Shown: positions 25,624-35,655 of the stretch, piece by piece | Numbering within the stretch: the first letter of the stretch is position 1 | Layout of the letters: every line of letters starts with the position of its first letter | DNA from: Paraburkholderia sp. BL25I1N1 | Lineage (GTDB): Bacteria > Pseudomonadota > Gammaproteobacteria > Burkholderiales > Burkholderiaceae | Assembly (NCBI RefSeq): GCF_003002025.1 | Contig: NZ_PVZB01000016.1 | Coordinates: 124,001-188,000, forward strand | DNA length: 64,000 bases | Direction of reading: 5' to 3' | The notes under the pieces: model-generated | Seen by the model: only the letters and a program-made list of their open reading frames with translations | Database searches by the model: none | What the model was told of the DNA's origin: nothing | Program-made: the position numbers and the translations under genes

Positions 25624-28600
25624 ATGAAACGAATGTTGTTCAACGCGACGCAGCAGGAAGAACTGCGCGTCGCCATCGTCGATGGGCAAAAACTCATCGA
25701 TATCGACATCGAAACCGCCGGGCGCGAACAGCGCAAAGGCAACATTTACAAGGGCATCATTACCCGCATCGAGCCGTCGCTCGAAGCCTGTTTCGTCAAC
25801 TACGGCGAAGACCGCCACGGCTTCCTGCCGTTCAAGGAAGTCGCCCGCCAGTATTTCCGCGACGGCGTGGACATGCGCTCCGCGCGCATCCAGGACGCGC
25901 TGCGTGAAGGCCAGGAACTGATCGTTCAGGTCGAAAAAGAAGAGCGCGGCAACAAGGGCGCGGCCCTGACCACGTTCATCTCGCTCGCCGGCCGCTATCT
26001 GGTCCTGATGCCGAACAATCCGCGCGGCGGCGGCGTGTCGCGCCGGATCGAAGGCGACGACCGGCAGGAACTGCGCGAAACCATGGCGCAGCTGCAATTG
26101 CCGGAAGGCATGAGCATCATCGCGCGCACGGCCGGCATTGGCCGCAGCGCCGAAGAACTGCAGTGGGACCTGAACTACCTGATGCAACTGTGGCGCGCGA
26201 TCGAAGCCGCGTCGCAAAGCGGTTCGAGCGGTCAGCCGATGCTGATCTATCTCGAGTCGAGCCTCGTGATCCGCGCGATCCGCGATTACTTCCAGCCGGA
26301 CATCGGCGAAATTCTGATCGACACCACCGAAATCCATGACCAGGCCCGCGCCTTCATGGACATCGTGATGCCGGATAATGTCAGCAAGGTGAAGCGGTAT
26401 CACGACGACGTGCCGCTCTTCTCGCGCTTCCAGATCGAGCACCAGATCGAAACAGCGTATTCACGCACCGTGCCGTTGCCTTCGGGCGGCGCGATCGTGA
26501 TCGACCACACCGAAGCGCTGGTCGCGATCGACGTGAACTCGGCACGCGCCACCAAGGGCGCCGACATCGAGGAAACGGCCGCACGCACCAACCTGGAAGC
26601 CGCGGACGAAGTCGCCCGCCAGTTGCGCCTGCGCGACCTGGGCGGTCTGATCGTGATCGACTTCATCGACATGGAATCGGCCAAGAGCCAGCGCGAAGTC
26701 GAACAGCGCCTGAAAGACGCGCTCAAGCACGACCGGGCGCGCGTCCAGATGGGCAAGATTTCGCGTTTCGGCCTGATGGAACTGTCGCGTCAGCGTCTGC
26801 GTCCGGCCCTCTCGGAAGGCAGCCACGTGACCTGCCCGCGCTGTAACGGCACGGGTCATATCCGCGATACCGAATCGTCCGCGCTGCAAGTGCTGCGGAT
26901 CATTCAGGAAGAAGCGATGAAGGAAAACACCGCGGCAATTCATTGCCAGGTGCCGGTCGAAGTGACCGCCTTCCTGTTGAACGAAAAGCGCGCCGAGATC
27001 AACAAGATCGAATCGCGTTTCAAGGTCAACGTCGTGCTGATTCCCAACAAGCACCTCGATACGCCGCATTACAAACTCGAGCGTCTGCGTCACGACGACG
27101 CGCGCCTCGACGATCCGCGCGCTTCGTGGAAGATGGCCGAAGAAGCGGCTCGCGAACTGGAATCGGAAACCGGTTACAGCAAGCGCACCGAAGAAGTGAA
27201 GCCGAAGCAGGAAGCGGCGGTCAAGGGCATCACGCCTGAAAAGCCGGCGCCGAGCGCGCCGGTTCGCCCGGTCGCCGCCCCAGCTCCGGTCGCGGTCACG
27301 CCGGCAAGCGGCGGCTTCATCGGCTGGTTGAAGAATCTGTTCGGCGTGCAGCCCGCCGCTCCGGCGCCTGTCGCACCGGCGCCGGCTGACAAGCAGGCAC
27401 GTCCGCAACGCGGCGAACGCACGGAGCGCGGTGAGCGCACCGGCGAACGCGGCGGCGATCGCAACCGTAATCGCCGTACCGGCACAGGCACTCGCGACGC
27501 AGCGGGCCGTGGCGAAGGCACGACTGGTGGCCGTCAGGGCCAAGGTCAGCAGCCGTCGCAACGCCGTGAAGAGCGCGAGCCGCGTGAAGGCCGTGAGGTG
27601 CAGGCACGCGAAGGCCGCGAGCCGCGCGAAGCACGTGAAGCACGCGAACCGCGTGGCAATCGTGAGCCGCGCGAAGCCCGCGAAGGCCGTGCACCGCGCG
27701 AGGCACGCGAGGCTCGTGAGCCGCGCGAGGGTCGTGAAAACCGTGACCGCGACAATCGCGGCACCGAGCGCGCGGAAACGGCGGAAGCCGCACCGCGTGG
27801 CGAACGTCCGGAACGCGGCGAGCGCCGTGAGCGTGGCGAACGTGCTGAACGTGGCGAACGCCGCAAGCCGCAAGGAGAAACCGCGGACGCGTTGACGCAA
27901 AGCGAAGCGCAAACGGCGGAAGAACTGGTGCAAAACCAGACCGCCTTGGGCGAAAACGGCGCGCCGATCGATCAGGAAGCAGTGGCGCGTGAAGGCGAAG
28001 AGCGCCGTCGTCGCCGTCGCGGCCGTCGCGGTGGCCGTCGTGAGCGTGAAGAGGACGTGAACGGCAATCCGGCGGCGGACGTCGCGGAAGCTGAAGGCGA
28101 CAACGCGAGCGCAACCGACGAAGCACCGGTGCGCACGGCGCATCAGCCGGTCGAACACAAGCCGGAAGTTGTCGAGGCGAAGGACGTGACGCCGGTGGAA
28201 GTGGTGGTCGCTGCTGTCGCAACGGAAACCGTCGTGGTAAGCGAGCTGCACGCCGCAAGCGAAACGCCGGCTCTGGCCGTCGAAAAGGCTGCGAAGACGG
28301 AAGCGGTGGTACCGGTCGCGCAAGCGCCGGTTGCGCCGGCCGCCGTCGAGCCGGTCGCCGAAACGCCGGTGGCGCAAGCCGCTGCGGAGCCGGTCGAAGC
28401 AGCGCAAGCTGGGCCGGCCGCTAGCGAAACGGTTTCGCTGGTCGAACCGGTCGCACGTGCCCAAGCCCCGGCTCAAGCGCCGGTCGAAGCGCCGGCAGTT
28501 GCGCCGGTTGTCGAAGCGCAAGCCGCTGCTCCGGCTCCGGTCGAAACCGCGGCTCCCGCTGTGGTGGTCCAAGCGCCTGCTGTTCAACCTGCACTGCAGG

Positions 28601-28926
28601 CTGAGATCGTCGAACCGCAGCCGGTCGTGGCAGCGGTAGCACCGGCAGCCGAATCGGCAGCGATCGAACCGGCGCCTGTCGCCGTCGCGCCGCAAGCTGC
28701 GCAGCAAGCGCCGCGTCAGGCCGCCGTGTCGGCGGAAGCCCTGCAGCCGGTGCTGGAACAAGCCGGCCTCGTCTGGGTGAACACCGACGCCGACAAGCTG
28801 CGCGCGGCTCAGGAAGCCGCTGCGCAGACCACCAAGCCGGCTCGTGTGGTGCGCGAACGCAAACCGCTGCCGCCGCTCGACAGCGCGCCGATGCAACAGG
28901 TGGAAACAGGCGGCCACCCGCAGTAA
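25624..28926 (+). CDS. rne: Ribonuclease E
   Basis: RNase E is the endonuclease that begins mRNA decay and processes rRNA and tRNA; its tail scaffolds the degradosome. The N-terminal half (1-520) aligns residue for residue with E. coli: S1 domain near 35-120, catalytic Asp303 ([11 protein letters not shown]) and Asp346 (VIDFIDM), and the Zn-link Cys404/Cys407 (CPRCNGTG). The 1100-aa protein's remaining ~580 residues are disordered: an amphipathic-looking segment [15 protein letters not shown] (about 560-575), a repetitive Arg/Glu region ([11 protein letters not shown]-type, 630-760), an [13 protein letters not shown] patch and a long Ala/Val/Pro-rich end. Terminator follows at 28944. Confidence 0.97.
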   Translation: MKRMLFNATQQEELRVAIVDGQKLIDIDIETAGREQRKGNIYKGIITRIEPSLEACFVNYGEDRHGFLPFKEVARQYFRDGVDMRSARIQDALREGQELIVQVEKEERGNKGAALTTFISLAGRYLVLMPNNPRGGGVSRRIEGDDRQELRETMAQLQLPEGMSIIARTAGIGRSAEELQWDLNYLMQLWRAIEAASQSGSSGQPMLIYLESSLVIRAIRDYFQPDIGEILIDTTEIHDQARAFMDIVMPDNVSKVKRYHDDVPLFSRFQIEHQIETAYSRTVPLPSGGAIVIDHTEALVAIDVNSARATKGADIEETAARTNLEAADEVARQLRLRDLGGLIVIDFIDMESAKSQREVEQRLKDALKHDRARVQMGKISRFGLMELSRQRLRPALSEGSHVTCPRCNGTGHIRDTESSALQVLRIIQEEAMKENTAAIHCQVPVEVTAFLLNEKRAEINKIESRFKVNVVLIPNKHLDTPHYKLERLRHDDARLDDPRASWKMAEEAARELESETGYSKRTEEVKPKQEAAVKGITPEKPAPSAPVRPVAAPAPVAVTPASGGFIGWLKNLFGVQPAAPAPVAPAPADKQARPQRGERTERGERTGERGGDRNRNRRTGTGTRDAAGRGEGTTGGRQGQGQQPSQRREEREPREGREVQAREGREPREAREAREPRGNREPREAREGRAPREAREAREPREGRENRDRDNRGTERAETAEAAPRGERPERGERRERGERAERGERRKPQGETADALTQSEAQTAEELVQNQTALGENGAPIDQEAVAREGEERRRRRRGRRGGRREREEDVNGNPAADVAEAEGDNASATDEAPVRTAHQPVEHKPEVVEAKDVTPVEVVVAAVATETVVVSELHAASETPALAVEKAAKTEAVVPVAQAPVAPAAVEPVAETPVAQAAAEPVEAAQAGPAASETVSLVEPVARAQAPAQAPVEAPAVAPVVEAQAAAPAPVETAAPAVVVQAPAVQPALQAEIVEPQPVVAAVAPAAESAAIEPAPVAVAPQAAQQAPRQAAVSAEALQPVLEQAGLVWVNTDADKLRAAQEAAAQTTKPARVVRERKPLPPLDSAPMQQVETGGHPQ

Positions 28927-28943
28927 GCCGCCCCGCCGCACTC

Positions 28944-28975
28944 AAAAAGCCCGCCCTCACCGGCGGGCTTTTTTT
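28944..28975 (+). terminator. Rho-independent terminator of rne
   Basis: GCCCGCC (28949-28955), a 6-nt loop, GGCGGGC (28962-28968) and seven T; five A precede it, so it also works in reverse. It begins 18 bp after the rne stop. Confidence 0.9.
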
Positions 28976-29130
28976 ATGGGCGCGCGCCGCAGCTCGAACG
29001 CGCCGCGATAAGCCACTCCCCGTATACCCCGACACGGCCTGGGGTACCCCTGCCGCCTGAAGCATTTCCGATAGAATGAATATCTAGCTCTAATTTCAAG
29101 CACTAACCGACGCATTCATTGAAGCAAGTC

Positions 29131-30240
29131 ATGTCCCGACGCATCATCCCTGTTGCCGATCTCAGCGCCGTGCCGGTCATTGCCGGCCCCGTGCAGACGC
29201 CCAGCGGCGCGCTGCACGACACGCTTGCGCGGCCGTTGCGCGACCTGCGCATTTCGGTCACGGATCGCTGCAATTTCCGGTGCGTCTATTGCATGCCTCG
29301 CGCGGTGTTCGACAAGGACTACACGTTTTTGCCGCACAGCGCCTTGCTGAGCTTCGAGGAAATTGAACGGCTGGCGCGACTGTTCGTCGCACACGGCGTC
29401 GAGAAAATCCGTCTGACGGGCGGCGAACCGCTATTGCGTAAGAATCTGGAATTCCTGATCGAACGCCTCGCGCAACTGACCACGCCGGCGGGCCGTCCGC
29501 TCGATCTGACGCTGACCACCAACGGTTCGCTGCTGGAACGCAAGGCACGCAGCCTGAAAGACGCCGGTTTGACCCGAGTCACGGTGAGCCTCGACGCGCT
29601 CGACGACACGCTGTTCCGCCGCATGAACGATGCGGACTTCGCCGTCGGCGACGTGCTGGACGGCATTGCCGCGGCGCACGCGGTAGGCCTCGCGCCGGTC
29701 AAGGTCAACATGGTCGTCAAGCGCGGCACCAACGACAGCGAAATCGTGCCGATGGCGCGTCACTTCAAAGGCTCGGGCGCGGTGCTGCGCTTCATCGAAT
29801 ACATGGACGTAGGCACGTCGAACGGCTGGAACATGACGGAAGTGCTGCCGTCCGCCGACGTCGTCACGCGCATTGCCGAGCACTTCCCGCTTGCGCCGCT
29901 CGAAGCGCACAGCGCCGCCGAGACTGCGCAGCGCTGGGGCTACGTCGACGGCGGCGGCGAGATCGGTGTGATTTCGAGTGTGACGCGCGCGTTTTGCGGC
30001 AGCTGCACGCGAGCGCGTCTGTCGACCGAAGGCAAGCTCTACCTGTGCCTGTTCGCCTCGTCGGGGCACGACCTGCGCGCGCTGGTGCGCAACGGCGCGA
30101 GCGACGCCGACATCGCCACCGCCATCGCCGAAATCTGGCAGGAGCGCGGCGACCGCTATTCGCAACTGCGCGGCAGCAACGCCGCCGAGTCGCTCGTGCG
30201 CGATGGCCGCCGCGTCGAGATGTCGTACATCGGCGGCTGA
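29131..30240 (+). CDS. moaA: GTP 3',8-cyclase MoaA
   Basis: MoaA is the radical-SAM enzyme that rearranges GTP in the first step of molybdenum-cofactor synthesis. The 369-aa protein has the N-terminal cluster motif [24 protein letters not shown], the C-terminal cluster [21 protein letters not shown] split as FCGSC and LYLCLF, and the essential C-terminal Gly-Gly. I chose the ATG at 29131; a TTG at 29119 would add four residues. It begins a moaA-mobA-moeA run. The N-terminus has about 35 residues before the family core. Confidence 0.95.
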   Translation: MSRRIIPVADLSAVPVIAGPVQTPSGALHDTLARPLRDLRISVTDRCNFRCVYCMPRAVFDKDYTFLPHSALLSFEEIERLARLFVAHGVEKIRLTGGEPLLRKNLEFLIERLAQLTTPAGRPLDLTLTTNGSLLERKARSLKDAGLTRVTVSLDALDDTLFRRMNDADFAVGDVLDGIAAAHAVGLAPVKVNMVVKRGTNDSEIVPMARHFKGSGAVLRFIEYMDVGTSNGWNMTEVLPSADVVTRIAEHFPLAPLEAHSAAETAQRWGYVDGGGEIGVISSVTRAFCGSCTRARLSTEGKLYLCLFASSGHDLRALVRNGASDADIATAIAEIWQERGDRYSQLRGSNAAESLVRDGRRVEMSYIGG

Positions 30241-30250
30241 GCGGCGGCAC

Positions 30251-30865
30251 GTGAAGCCGACGCGCGACCACATCACCGGACTGTTGCTTGCGGGCGGCCG
30301 CGGCATGCGCATGGGCGGCGCCGATAAGGGTCTGCAAATGCTGCATGGCGAGCCGCTCGCCGTCCATGTGCTCAAGCGCCTCGCGCCGCAAACCGGCGCC
30401 CTGCTGATCAGCGCCAATCGTCACCCTGAGGCCTACAGCGCGCTCGGTGCGCCGTTCGACGCCAAGGTAGTGGCGGACACTCTGGCCGACTTTCCGGGCC
30501 CGCTGGCAGGCTTGCTCGCGGGGCTACGTGCAGCCGGTGGCAATTATCTACTCAGCGCTCCCTGCGACTCACCGTGGCTGCCCGCCGACCTGGCCGAACG
30601 CCTCGCGCACGCGCTGGCCTCGAACGAGGCCGACATCGCCACGGTCACCACCATCGACGCGCACGGCCAAACGTCCTTGCATCCGGTCTTCGCGTTTCTG
30701 CGCACGAGTCTCGCCGACGATCTCTCGGCCTTCCTCGAAGCCGGCGAGCGTAAAGTGCGCGCGTGGTACGCGCGCCACAAGACGGTGGAAGTCGTCTTTA
30801 CCGACGAGCGCGCGTTTTACAATATCAATTCGCTACAGGAACTCGCCGACCTCCAGCGTGATTGA
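30251..30865 (+). CDS. mobA: Molybdenum cofactor guanylyltransferase MobA
   Basis: MobA adds GMP to molybdopterin to form the MGD cofactor of DMSO-reductase-type enzymes. The 204-aa protein has the nucleotide-binding signature LLLAGGRGMRMGGADKGL, VVADTLADFPGPLAGLLAGL and the metal-site region LLSAPCDSPWLP. The probable start is GTG at 30251, 10 bp after moaA; the upstream open frame lies inside moaA. Its stop overlaps a TTG of the longer moeA frame. Confidence 0.93.
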   Translation: MKPTRDHITGLLLAGGRGMRMGGADKGLQMLHGEPLAVHVLKRLAPQTGALLISANRHPEAYSALGAPFDAKVVADTLADFPGPLAGLLAGLRAAGGNYLLSAPCDSPWLPADLAERLAHALASNEADIATVTTIDAHGQTSLHPVFAFLRTSLADDLSAFLEAGERKVRAWYARHKTVEVVFTDERAFYNINSLQELADLQRD

Positions 30866-30939
30866 GGCCACGGTTGAAATCCCGCTCCGGCCGCACGGCA
30901 ACCGCCGCTTCCGCCGCCGGTCGCGACGCTCAGCTCTTC

Positions 30940-32241
30940 ATGACCACGCCTAACGAATTTTCCCGCTGCGTCGCGCAGTACGATCCTCACGCGCTGCCTG
31001 TCCCGGCCGCACAGGCAATTGTTCGCCAGTGGGCCGCGCCAGTCACGGCCATTGAACGCTTGGCCTTGCGCGACGCGCTCGACCGCGTGCTCGCGGCCGA
31101 TATCGTGTCGCCAATCGACGTCCCCTCGCACGACAATTCCGCCATGGACGGCTACGCGTTCAACCGCGCGGCACTCGCCACGGGCGCGGCCACGGTCGAA
31201 TTGGCGATCGTCGGCAAGGCGCTGGCCGGGCATCCGTTCGCGGGCCGCGTCGAGGCCTCGCAATGCGTGCGCGTGATGACCGGCGCCTGCATGCCGGCCG
31301 ACTGCGACACGGTCGTCCCGCAAGAGCTCGTCGAGCGCGGCACCGATTCCGTTTCAATTCGCTTTGCGGCCAATGCAGTAACGGCCGGCGCAAATCGACG
31401 CCTCGCCGGCGAAGACCTCGCGCGCGGCCATGCCGCGCTGCGATCGGGCCGCATCATGCGTGCGTCGGACCTCGGCTTGCTGGCCTCGCTCGGTATCGGC
31501 GAAGTCAATGTCAGGCGGCGTTTGCGCGTCGCTTTCTTCTCGACCGGCGACGAATTGCGCTCGCTCGGCGAGCCGCTCGATCCAGGCTGCGTGTACGACA
31601 GCAACCGCTACACGCTGTTCGCCATGCTGCGGCGCCTGAACATCGACGCACTCGATCTCGGCGTAGTGCGCGACGAACCCGCCGCAATGGAAGGCGCCTT
31701 GCGCAGCGCCGCGGCGAATGCCGACGTGGTGCTGACCTCGGGCGGCGTCTCGGTCGGCGAGGCGGATTTCACGAGGCAACTGCTGCAAACTTTTGGCGAC
31801 GTCGCGTTCTGGAATCTCGCCATGCGCCCAGGCCGACCACTCGCCTTCGGCCGCGTCTGGTCCGGTGAGCGTCCGGGTGTCGGGCGTCCCGCGTTATTCT
31901 TCGGTTTGCCGGGCAATCCGGTCGCCGTGATGGTGGCGTTCTATCAGATCGTGCGCGAGGTGCTGTTGCTGATGTCGGGCGCCACGCCGCAACCGCTGCC
32001 GGTCATTCACGCCATGAGCCGGCGGGCCATCCGCAAACGCGCCGGGCGCACCGAGTTCCAGCGCGGTCTGGCCGAGCAGGACGTGCATGGACAATGGCAC
32101 GTCACGCCGACCGGTTCGCAGAGCTCCGGCGTGCTGAGTTCGATGAGCGAAGCTAATTGCTTCATCGTGCTCGGGCACGATGAAGGCGAGATCGCCGAAG
32201 GTGAACGCGTCGCCATCATGCTGTTCGACGGACTCATCTGA
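30940..32241 (+). CDS. moeA: Molybdopterin molybdenumtransferase MoeA
   Basis: MoeA inserts molybdate into adenylylated molybdopterin. From the ATG at 30940 the protein is 433 aa, with NSAMDGYAF (substrate site), MTGACMPADCDTVVPQE, TSGGVSVGEADF and GLPGNPVAVMVAFYQIV. A TTG at 30862, overlapping the mobA stop as TTGA, would add 26 residues rich in Arg/Ala; translation could be coupled there, but the ATG matches the usual MoeA N-terminus. Confidence 0.94.
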   Translation: MTTPNEFSRCVAQYDPHALPVPAAQAIVRQWAAPVTAIERLALRDALDRVLAADIVSPIDVPSHDNSAMDGYAFNRAALATGAATVELAIVGKALAGHPFAGRVEASQCVRVMTGACMPADCDTVVPQELVERGTDSVSIRFAANAVTAGANRRLAGEDLARGHAALRSGRIMRASDLGLLASLGIGEVNVRRRLRVAFFSTGDELRSLGEPLDPGCVYDSNRYTLFAMLRRLNIDALDLGVVRDEPAAMEGALRSAAANADVVLTSGGVSVGEADFTRQLLQTFGDVAFWNLAMRPGRPLAFGRVWSGERPGVGRPALFFGLPGNPVAVMVAFYQIVREVLLLMSGATPQPLPVIHAMSRRAIRKRAGRTEFQRGLAEQDVHGQWHVTPTGSQSSGVLSSMSEANCFIVLGHDEGEIAEGERVAIMLFDGLI

Positions 32242-32328
32242 CGGCTGACGCGGGGCTGAGGCAACGCACCCGCCAGCGCTCATTTGCTGCTTTACCCACT
32301 ACTACTACGACACACGGGTTTGACTTAC

Positions 32329-32604
32329 ATGAAAAAACAGATCTCGTTCATTGCACCGGGACAGACGGCCAAAGCACTCATCCTCGTGTACCTGACGTTT
32401 TCGGTGCCGATCGTGCTGCTGGGCGTGCTGGTCGCGTTCGTGCGCTATGGCTCGGTGGAACTGAGCACGGTGTTCAGCGCGCTGCTGCTGAATGCGATTC
32501 TCGGTTTCATCCTGCTGTGGATCGCATGCCATGCGTATAACTGGGTGGCGTCCCGCTTCGGCGGCATTGAAATCCATCTAACCGACGCACCGGAAGAGGC
32601 GTAA
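32329..32604 (+). CDS. Small two-span inner-membrane protein of unknown function
   Basis: A 91-aa protein starting MKKQISFIAPGQTAKALIL, with two membrane segments (about 16-38 and 47-70) and a short hydrophilic C-terminus ending IHLTDAPEEA. The stop shares a base with the next ATG (TAATG), so it is coupled to the GNAT gene. I do not recognise a characterised family; the sequence looks like a conserved small Burkholderiales membrane protein. Confidence 0.8.
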   Translation: MKKQISFIAPGQTAKALILVYLTFSVPIVLLGVLVAFVRYGSVELSTVFSALLLNAILGFILLWIACHAYNWVASRFGGIEIHLTDAPEEA

Positions 32605-33092
32605 TGCCCGCGACGATCCGCGCCGCTACGCCCGCGGACACCGGTGCCATTTTCGCGCTGACGTACGAACTCGCGCAGTTCGAAAGTCTCACGCACGTGT
32701 TCGTCGCGACCGAAGACGGCTTGCGCGACGCGCTATTCGGGGCGCGGCCTTCAATCGAGGCGCTGGTGGCGGAAAACGAAGGCCGCATCGTCGGCTATGC
32801 GCTGTTCTTCCACAATTACTCGAGCTTCGTCGGCAAGCGCGGACTGTATCTGGAAGACGTCTACGTGCAACCCTCGCAACGCGGTAGCGGTCTTGGCACC
32901 GCGTTGTTGCAGCGTCTTGCCGCATTGGCGGTGGAACGACAATGCGGGCGGTTCGAATGGACCGTGCTGGACTGGAACCAGCAGGCCATCAGCTTCTATG
33001 AAAAGATGGGCGCGACTGTCATGCCGGATTGGCGTGTGGTGCGTCTGACAGGTGAGGCGCTGGAACAGCTGGCGGCGGGCGCAAGCGCCTGA
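32604..33092 (+). CDS. GNAT-family N-acetyltransferase
   Basis: The 162-aa protein has the GNAT acetyl-CoA site in LEDVYVQPSQRGSGLGTALL (Q/R-x-x-G-x-G/A) and the C-terminal FYEKMGATVMPDWRVVRL, typical of diamine or small-molecule acetyltransferases. The pattern FHNYSSFVGKRGLYLEDVYV resembles the spermidine/diamine acetyltransferase subgroup. Substrate is not determinable. Coupled to the upstream small membrane protein. Confidence 0.9.
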   Translation: MPATIRAATPADTGAIFALTYELAQFESLTHVFVATEDGLRDALFGARPSIEALVAENEGRIVGYALFFHNYSSFVGKRGLYLEDVYVQPSQRGSGLGTALLQRLAALAVERQCGRFEWTVLDWNQQAISFYEKMGATVMPDWRVVRLTGEALEQLAAGASA

Positions 33093-33178
33093 GCGAGTGC
33101 CGGACGTGTTCTTGCGTTGCTTTTCGCCGAGCCAGTTTGCCGCGCCGCCGCGACTAGCCCACCGCTAGCAGCATTCCG

Positions 33179-34627
33179 TCACTGCTCGTCGGGATCCACG
33201 CCCGACAGCGCATCGCCGAGCAACCCACTCGCCTCTTCACCCGGCAACGCCTCGACGTCGCGCAATCGGCGGCTCATGACGCGCGTGCGTGTTTCCGCCG
33301 CTTCAATGGAGCGCGTCACCGTCTCCAGTTGCGCCTTCGTTTTGGCCAGCACGTCGCCGAATTTGCCGAACTCCGTTTTCACCGCGCCGAGCACCTGCCA
33401 TACCTCGCTCGATCGCTTTTCGATCGCGAGCGTGCGGAAACCCATCTGCAAACTATTGAGCAAGGCGGTCAGCGTAGTCGGCCCCGCAATCGTCACGCGA
33501 TAGTCGCGTTGCAACAGGTCCGTCAAGCCTGGCCGGCGCAACACTTCCGCATATAACCCTTCGGTCGGCAGAAACAGCAGCGCGAAGTCGGTGGTGTGCG
33601 GCGGCGACACGTACTTCTCCGCGATCATGCGCGCCTCGGCACGAATCCGCGCTTCGAGCGCACGCGACGCGTCCTCCACCGCGACCGGATCGGCGCGCTC
33701 CTGCGCTTCGATCAGACGCTCGTAGTCTTCACGCGGAAATTTGGCATCGATGGGCAGCCACACAGGTGTCGCCGCAGCGCCCTGCTCCGCGCGTCCCGGC
33801 AGCTTGATCGCGAACTCGACGCGCTCCGCGCTTCTCGGCACCGTCGCAATGTTCTTCGCGTACTGGTCGGCGGTGAGCAGTTGCTCGAGCAGCGCTTCGA
33901 GCTGCACTTCACCCCACGTGCCGCGCGTCTTCACATTCGTGAGAACCTTTTTCAGATCGCCGACGCCGGCGGCCAGCGTCTGCATCTCGCCCAGTCCGCG
34001 GTGCACCTGTTCGAGCCGGTCCGACACCAGCTTGAACGACTCGCCCAAACGCTGTTCAAGCGTAGCGTGCAATTTTTCGTCGACGGTGCGGCGCATTTCG
34101 TCGAGCTTGAGCGAGTTGTTCGCCTCGATATCCTTCAACCGCTGCTCGATGGTCGCGCGCACCTCGGCGAAGCGGCGGTCGTTCGCCTCGGTGAGTTGCC
34201 CCAACTGCAGGCTCAGCGTATCGCCGAACTGCTTGAGCGAGCGGCCCTGTTCGTCGCGCGCCTGCTGGGCCTGCGCCTGCAGACTGTGGCGCACGGCGTC
34301 GAGCTGCTGGGCGAAACCGTCGATCTTGCCGCCCTGCACCGTCGTCATGCTGCTGAACTGCGCGGCCAGCGTCTGCTGAAAATGCGCGAAGCCGCTGCTC
34401 TGTTCGGTACGCGACACGCGCGCCGTCTCGGTGATGTCGTTGCGCAGTTGCCGCTCAAGCCGCTCGTAGGCGTGCGCTTGCGCGTCGGCCGTGGCGTCCA
34501 TGCGTTCGTTGAGCAACTCGAACTGCTCGTTGTCCTCCGCCCGGCCATGAGCACGCATCAGCAAAACCAGAGCGATAACCAACGCGACCGCCAGCACGGC
34601 AACGGCCGCCACCAGATACATTGTCAT
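33179..34627 (-). CDS. rmuC: DNA recombination protein RmuC
   Basis: RmuC family proteins limit inversions at short inverted repeats. The 482-aa protein has an N-terminal membrane anchor (about 3-24), a long coiled coil (about 30-230, with many Glu/Gln/Arg heptads) and the conserved C-terminal nuclease-like domain (TRGTWGEVQLEALLEQLLTADQ split as RGTWGEVQLEALLEQ, LPIDAKFPREDYERL). Its ATG overlaps the stop of the upstream dehydrogenase (ATGA). Confidence 0.93.
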   Translation of the reverse strand: MTMYLVAAVAVLAVALVIALVLLMRAHGRAEDNEQFELLNERMDATADAQAHAYERLERQLRNDITETARVSRTEQSSGFAHFQQTLAAQFSSMTTVQGGKIDGFAQQLDAVRHSLQAQAQQARDEQGRSLKQFGDTLSLQLGQLTEANDRRFAEVRATIEQRLKDIEANNSLKLDEMRRTVDEKLHATLEQRLGESFKLVSDRLEQVHRGLGEMQTLAAGVGDLKKVLTNVKTRGTWGEVQLEALLEQLLTADQYAKNIATVPRSAERVEFAIKLPGRAEQGAAATPVWLPIDAKFPREDYERLIEAQERADPVAVEDASRALEARIRAEARMIAEKYVSPPHTTDFALLFLPTEGLYAEVLRRPGLTDLLQRDYRVTIAGPTTLTALLNSLQMGFRTLAIEKRSSEVWQVLGAVKTEFGKFGDVLAKTKAQLETVTRSIEAAETRTRVMSRRLRDVEALPGEEASGLLGDALSGVDPDEQ

Positions 34628-35613
34628 GAACGCGCCTTGCCGATGACCTCGGGGTTGACCGGATTCGGCGGCCGCCCCGCGCGCGGACCTTCGCCCAGGC
34701 CTGCGATCAGGTTGTCAGCGGCGAGATTCGCCATGGCGCGGCGCGTGGCTTCAGTGGCGCTGGCAATGTGCGGCGTGAGCACGACATTCGGCACGCTGAG
34801 CAGATCCTGATTCAGATTCGGCTCACCTTCGAACACATCGAGACCGGCGGCGGCAATCTGCTTCGAGCGCAACGCTTCGACGAGCGCCGCGTCGTCGACG
34901 ATACCGCCGCGCGCGATATTGGTGAGCGTCGCGCTCGGCTTCATCAGCGCGAGTTCTGCCGCGCCGATCGTGTGATGGTTCTCCTTCATGTACGGCAGCA
35001 CGAGCACGACGTGATCGGCACGCCGCAACAGATCCTGCTTCGATGCGTACTCCGCGTTCAGCTCGGCCTCGATCTCCGGCGCCACGCGCGAACGGTTGTG
35101 ATAAATCACCTGCATGTTGAAACCCTTGGCACGACGCGCAAGCGCCTGGCCGATACGGCCCATGCCGATCACGCCGAGCGTCGAGCCGTGCAGATCGCTG
35201 CCGAGGAACGCGTCGTACGCCCATTTCTGCCACTGGCCCGCGCGCAGCCAGTGCTCCGATTCGGTGATGCGGCGAGCCGCCGCCATCATCAGCGCCCAGC
35301 CGAAGTCCGCGGTCGATTCGTTGAGCACGTCCGGCGTATTGGTGCCGAGCACGTTGGCCGCGTTGAAGGCTGCCATGTCGAAGTTGTTGTAGCCCACCGC
35401 CATATTCGACACCACGCGCAGACGCGGCGCCGCGGCGAGTTCGGCGGCGCCGACCGGGTCGCCCGCGGTCAGCGCGCCGTCTTTATCCGCGAGACGACGT
35501 TTCAGTTCGTCGGCGGGCAACACGTCGCCCTGATTCCAGTCGACGTCGAAATACTGTTTGAGCCGTTCGATCACATCGGGAAAAATCGGGCGGGCGACGA
35601 GGATCTTCTGCAT
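34624..35613 (-). CDS. 2-hydroxyacid dehydrogenase (glyoxylate/gluconate reductase-like)
   Basis: The 329-aa NAD(P)-dependent dehydrogenase has the Rossmann motif GVIGMGRIGQALARRAKGF, catalytic Arg in NIARGGIVDDAAL, Glu in LDVFEGEPNLN and His in LTPHIASATEAT. It resembles GyaR/GhrB enzymes that reduce glyoxylate, hydroxypyruvate or 2-ketogluconate. It lies 42 bp after an ion antiporter gene and overlaps rmuC. The grouping does not reveal a pathway. Confidence 0.92.
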   Translation of the reverse strand: MQKILVARPIFPDVIERLKQYFDVDWNQGDVLPADELKRRLADKDGALTAGDPVGAAELAAAPRLRVVSNMAVGYNNFDMAAFNAANVLGTNTPDVLNESTADFGWALMMAAARRITESEHWLRAGQWQKWAYDAFLGSDLHGSTLGVIGMGRIGQALARRAKGFNMQVIYHNRSRVAPEIEAELNAEYASKQDLLRRADHVVLVLPYMKENHHTIGAAELALMKPSATLTNIARGGIVDDAALVEALRSKQIAAAGLDVFEGEPNLNQDLLSVPNVVLTPHIASATEATRRAMANLAADNLIAGLGEGPRAGRPPNPVNPEVIGKARS

Positions 35614-35655
35614 TGCAATTCTCCGTAAAACGCGTCGAGTTCGATTGCCTCGGCG

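Noticed and set aside
27500-27870. Repetitive DNA in rne that might look like a CRISPR or tandem repeat element
   Set aside because: Repeats are irregular in spacing and in frame with Arg/Glu codons of RNase E; no spacers or cas genes.
26461-28941. Open frame of 826 codons on the minus strand opposite rne
   Set aside because: Antisense shadow of rne; Arg/Phe/Cys-rich translation typical of GC-rich reverse frames.
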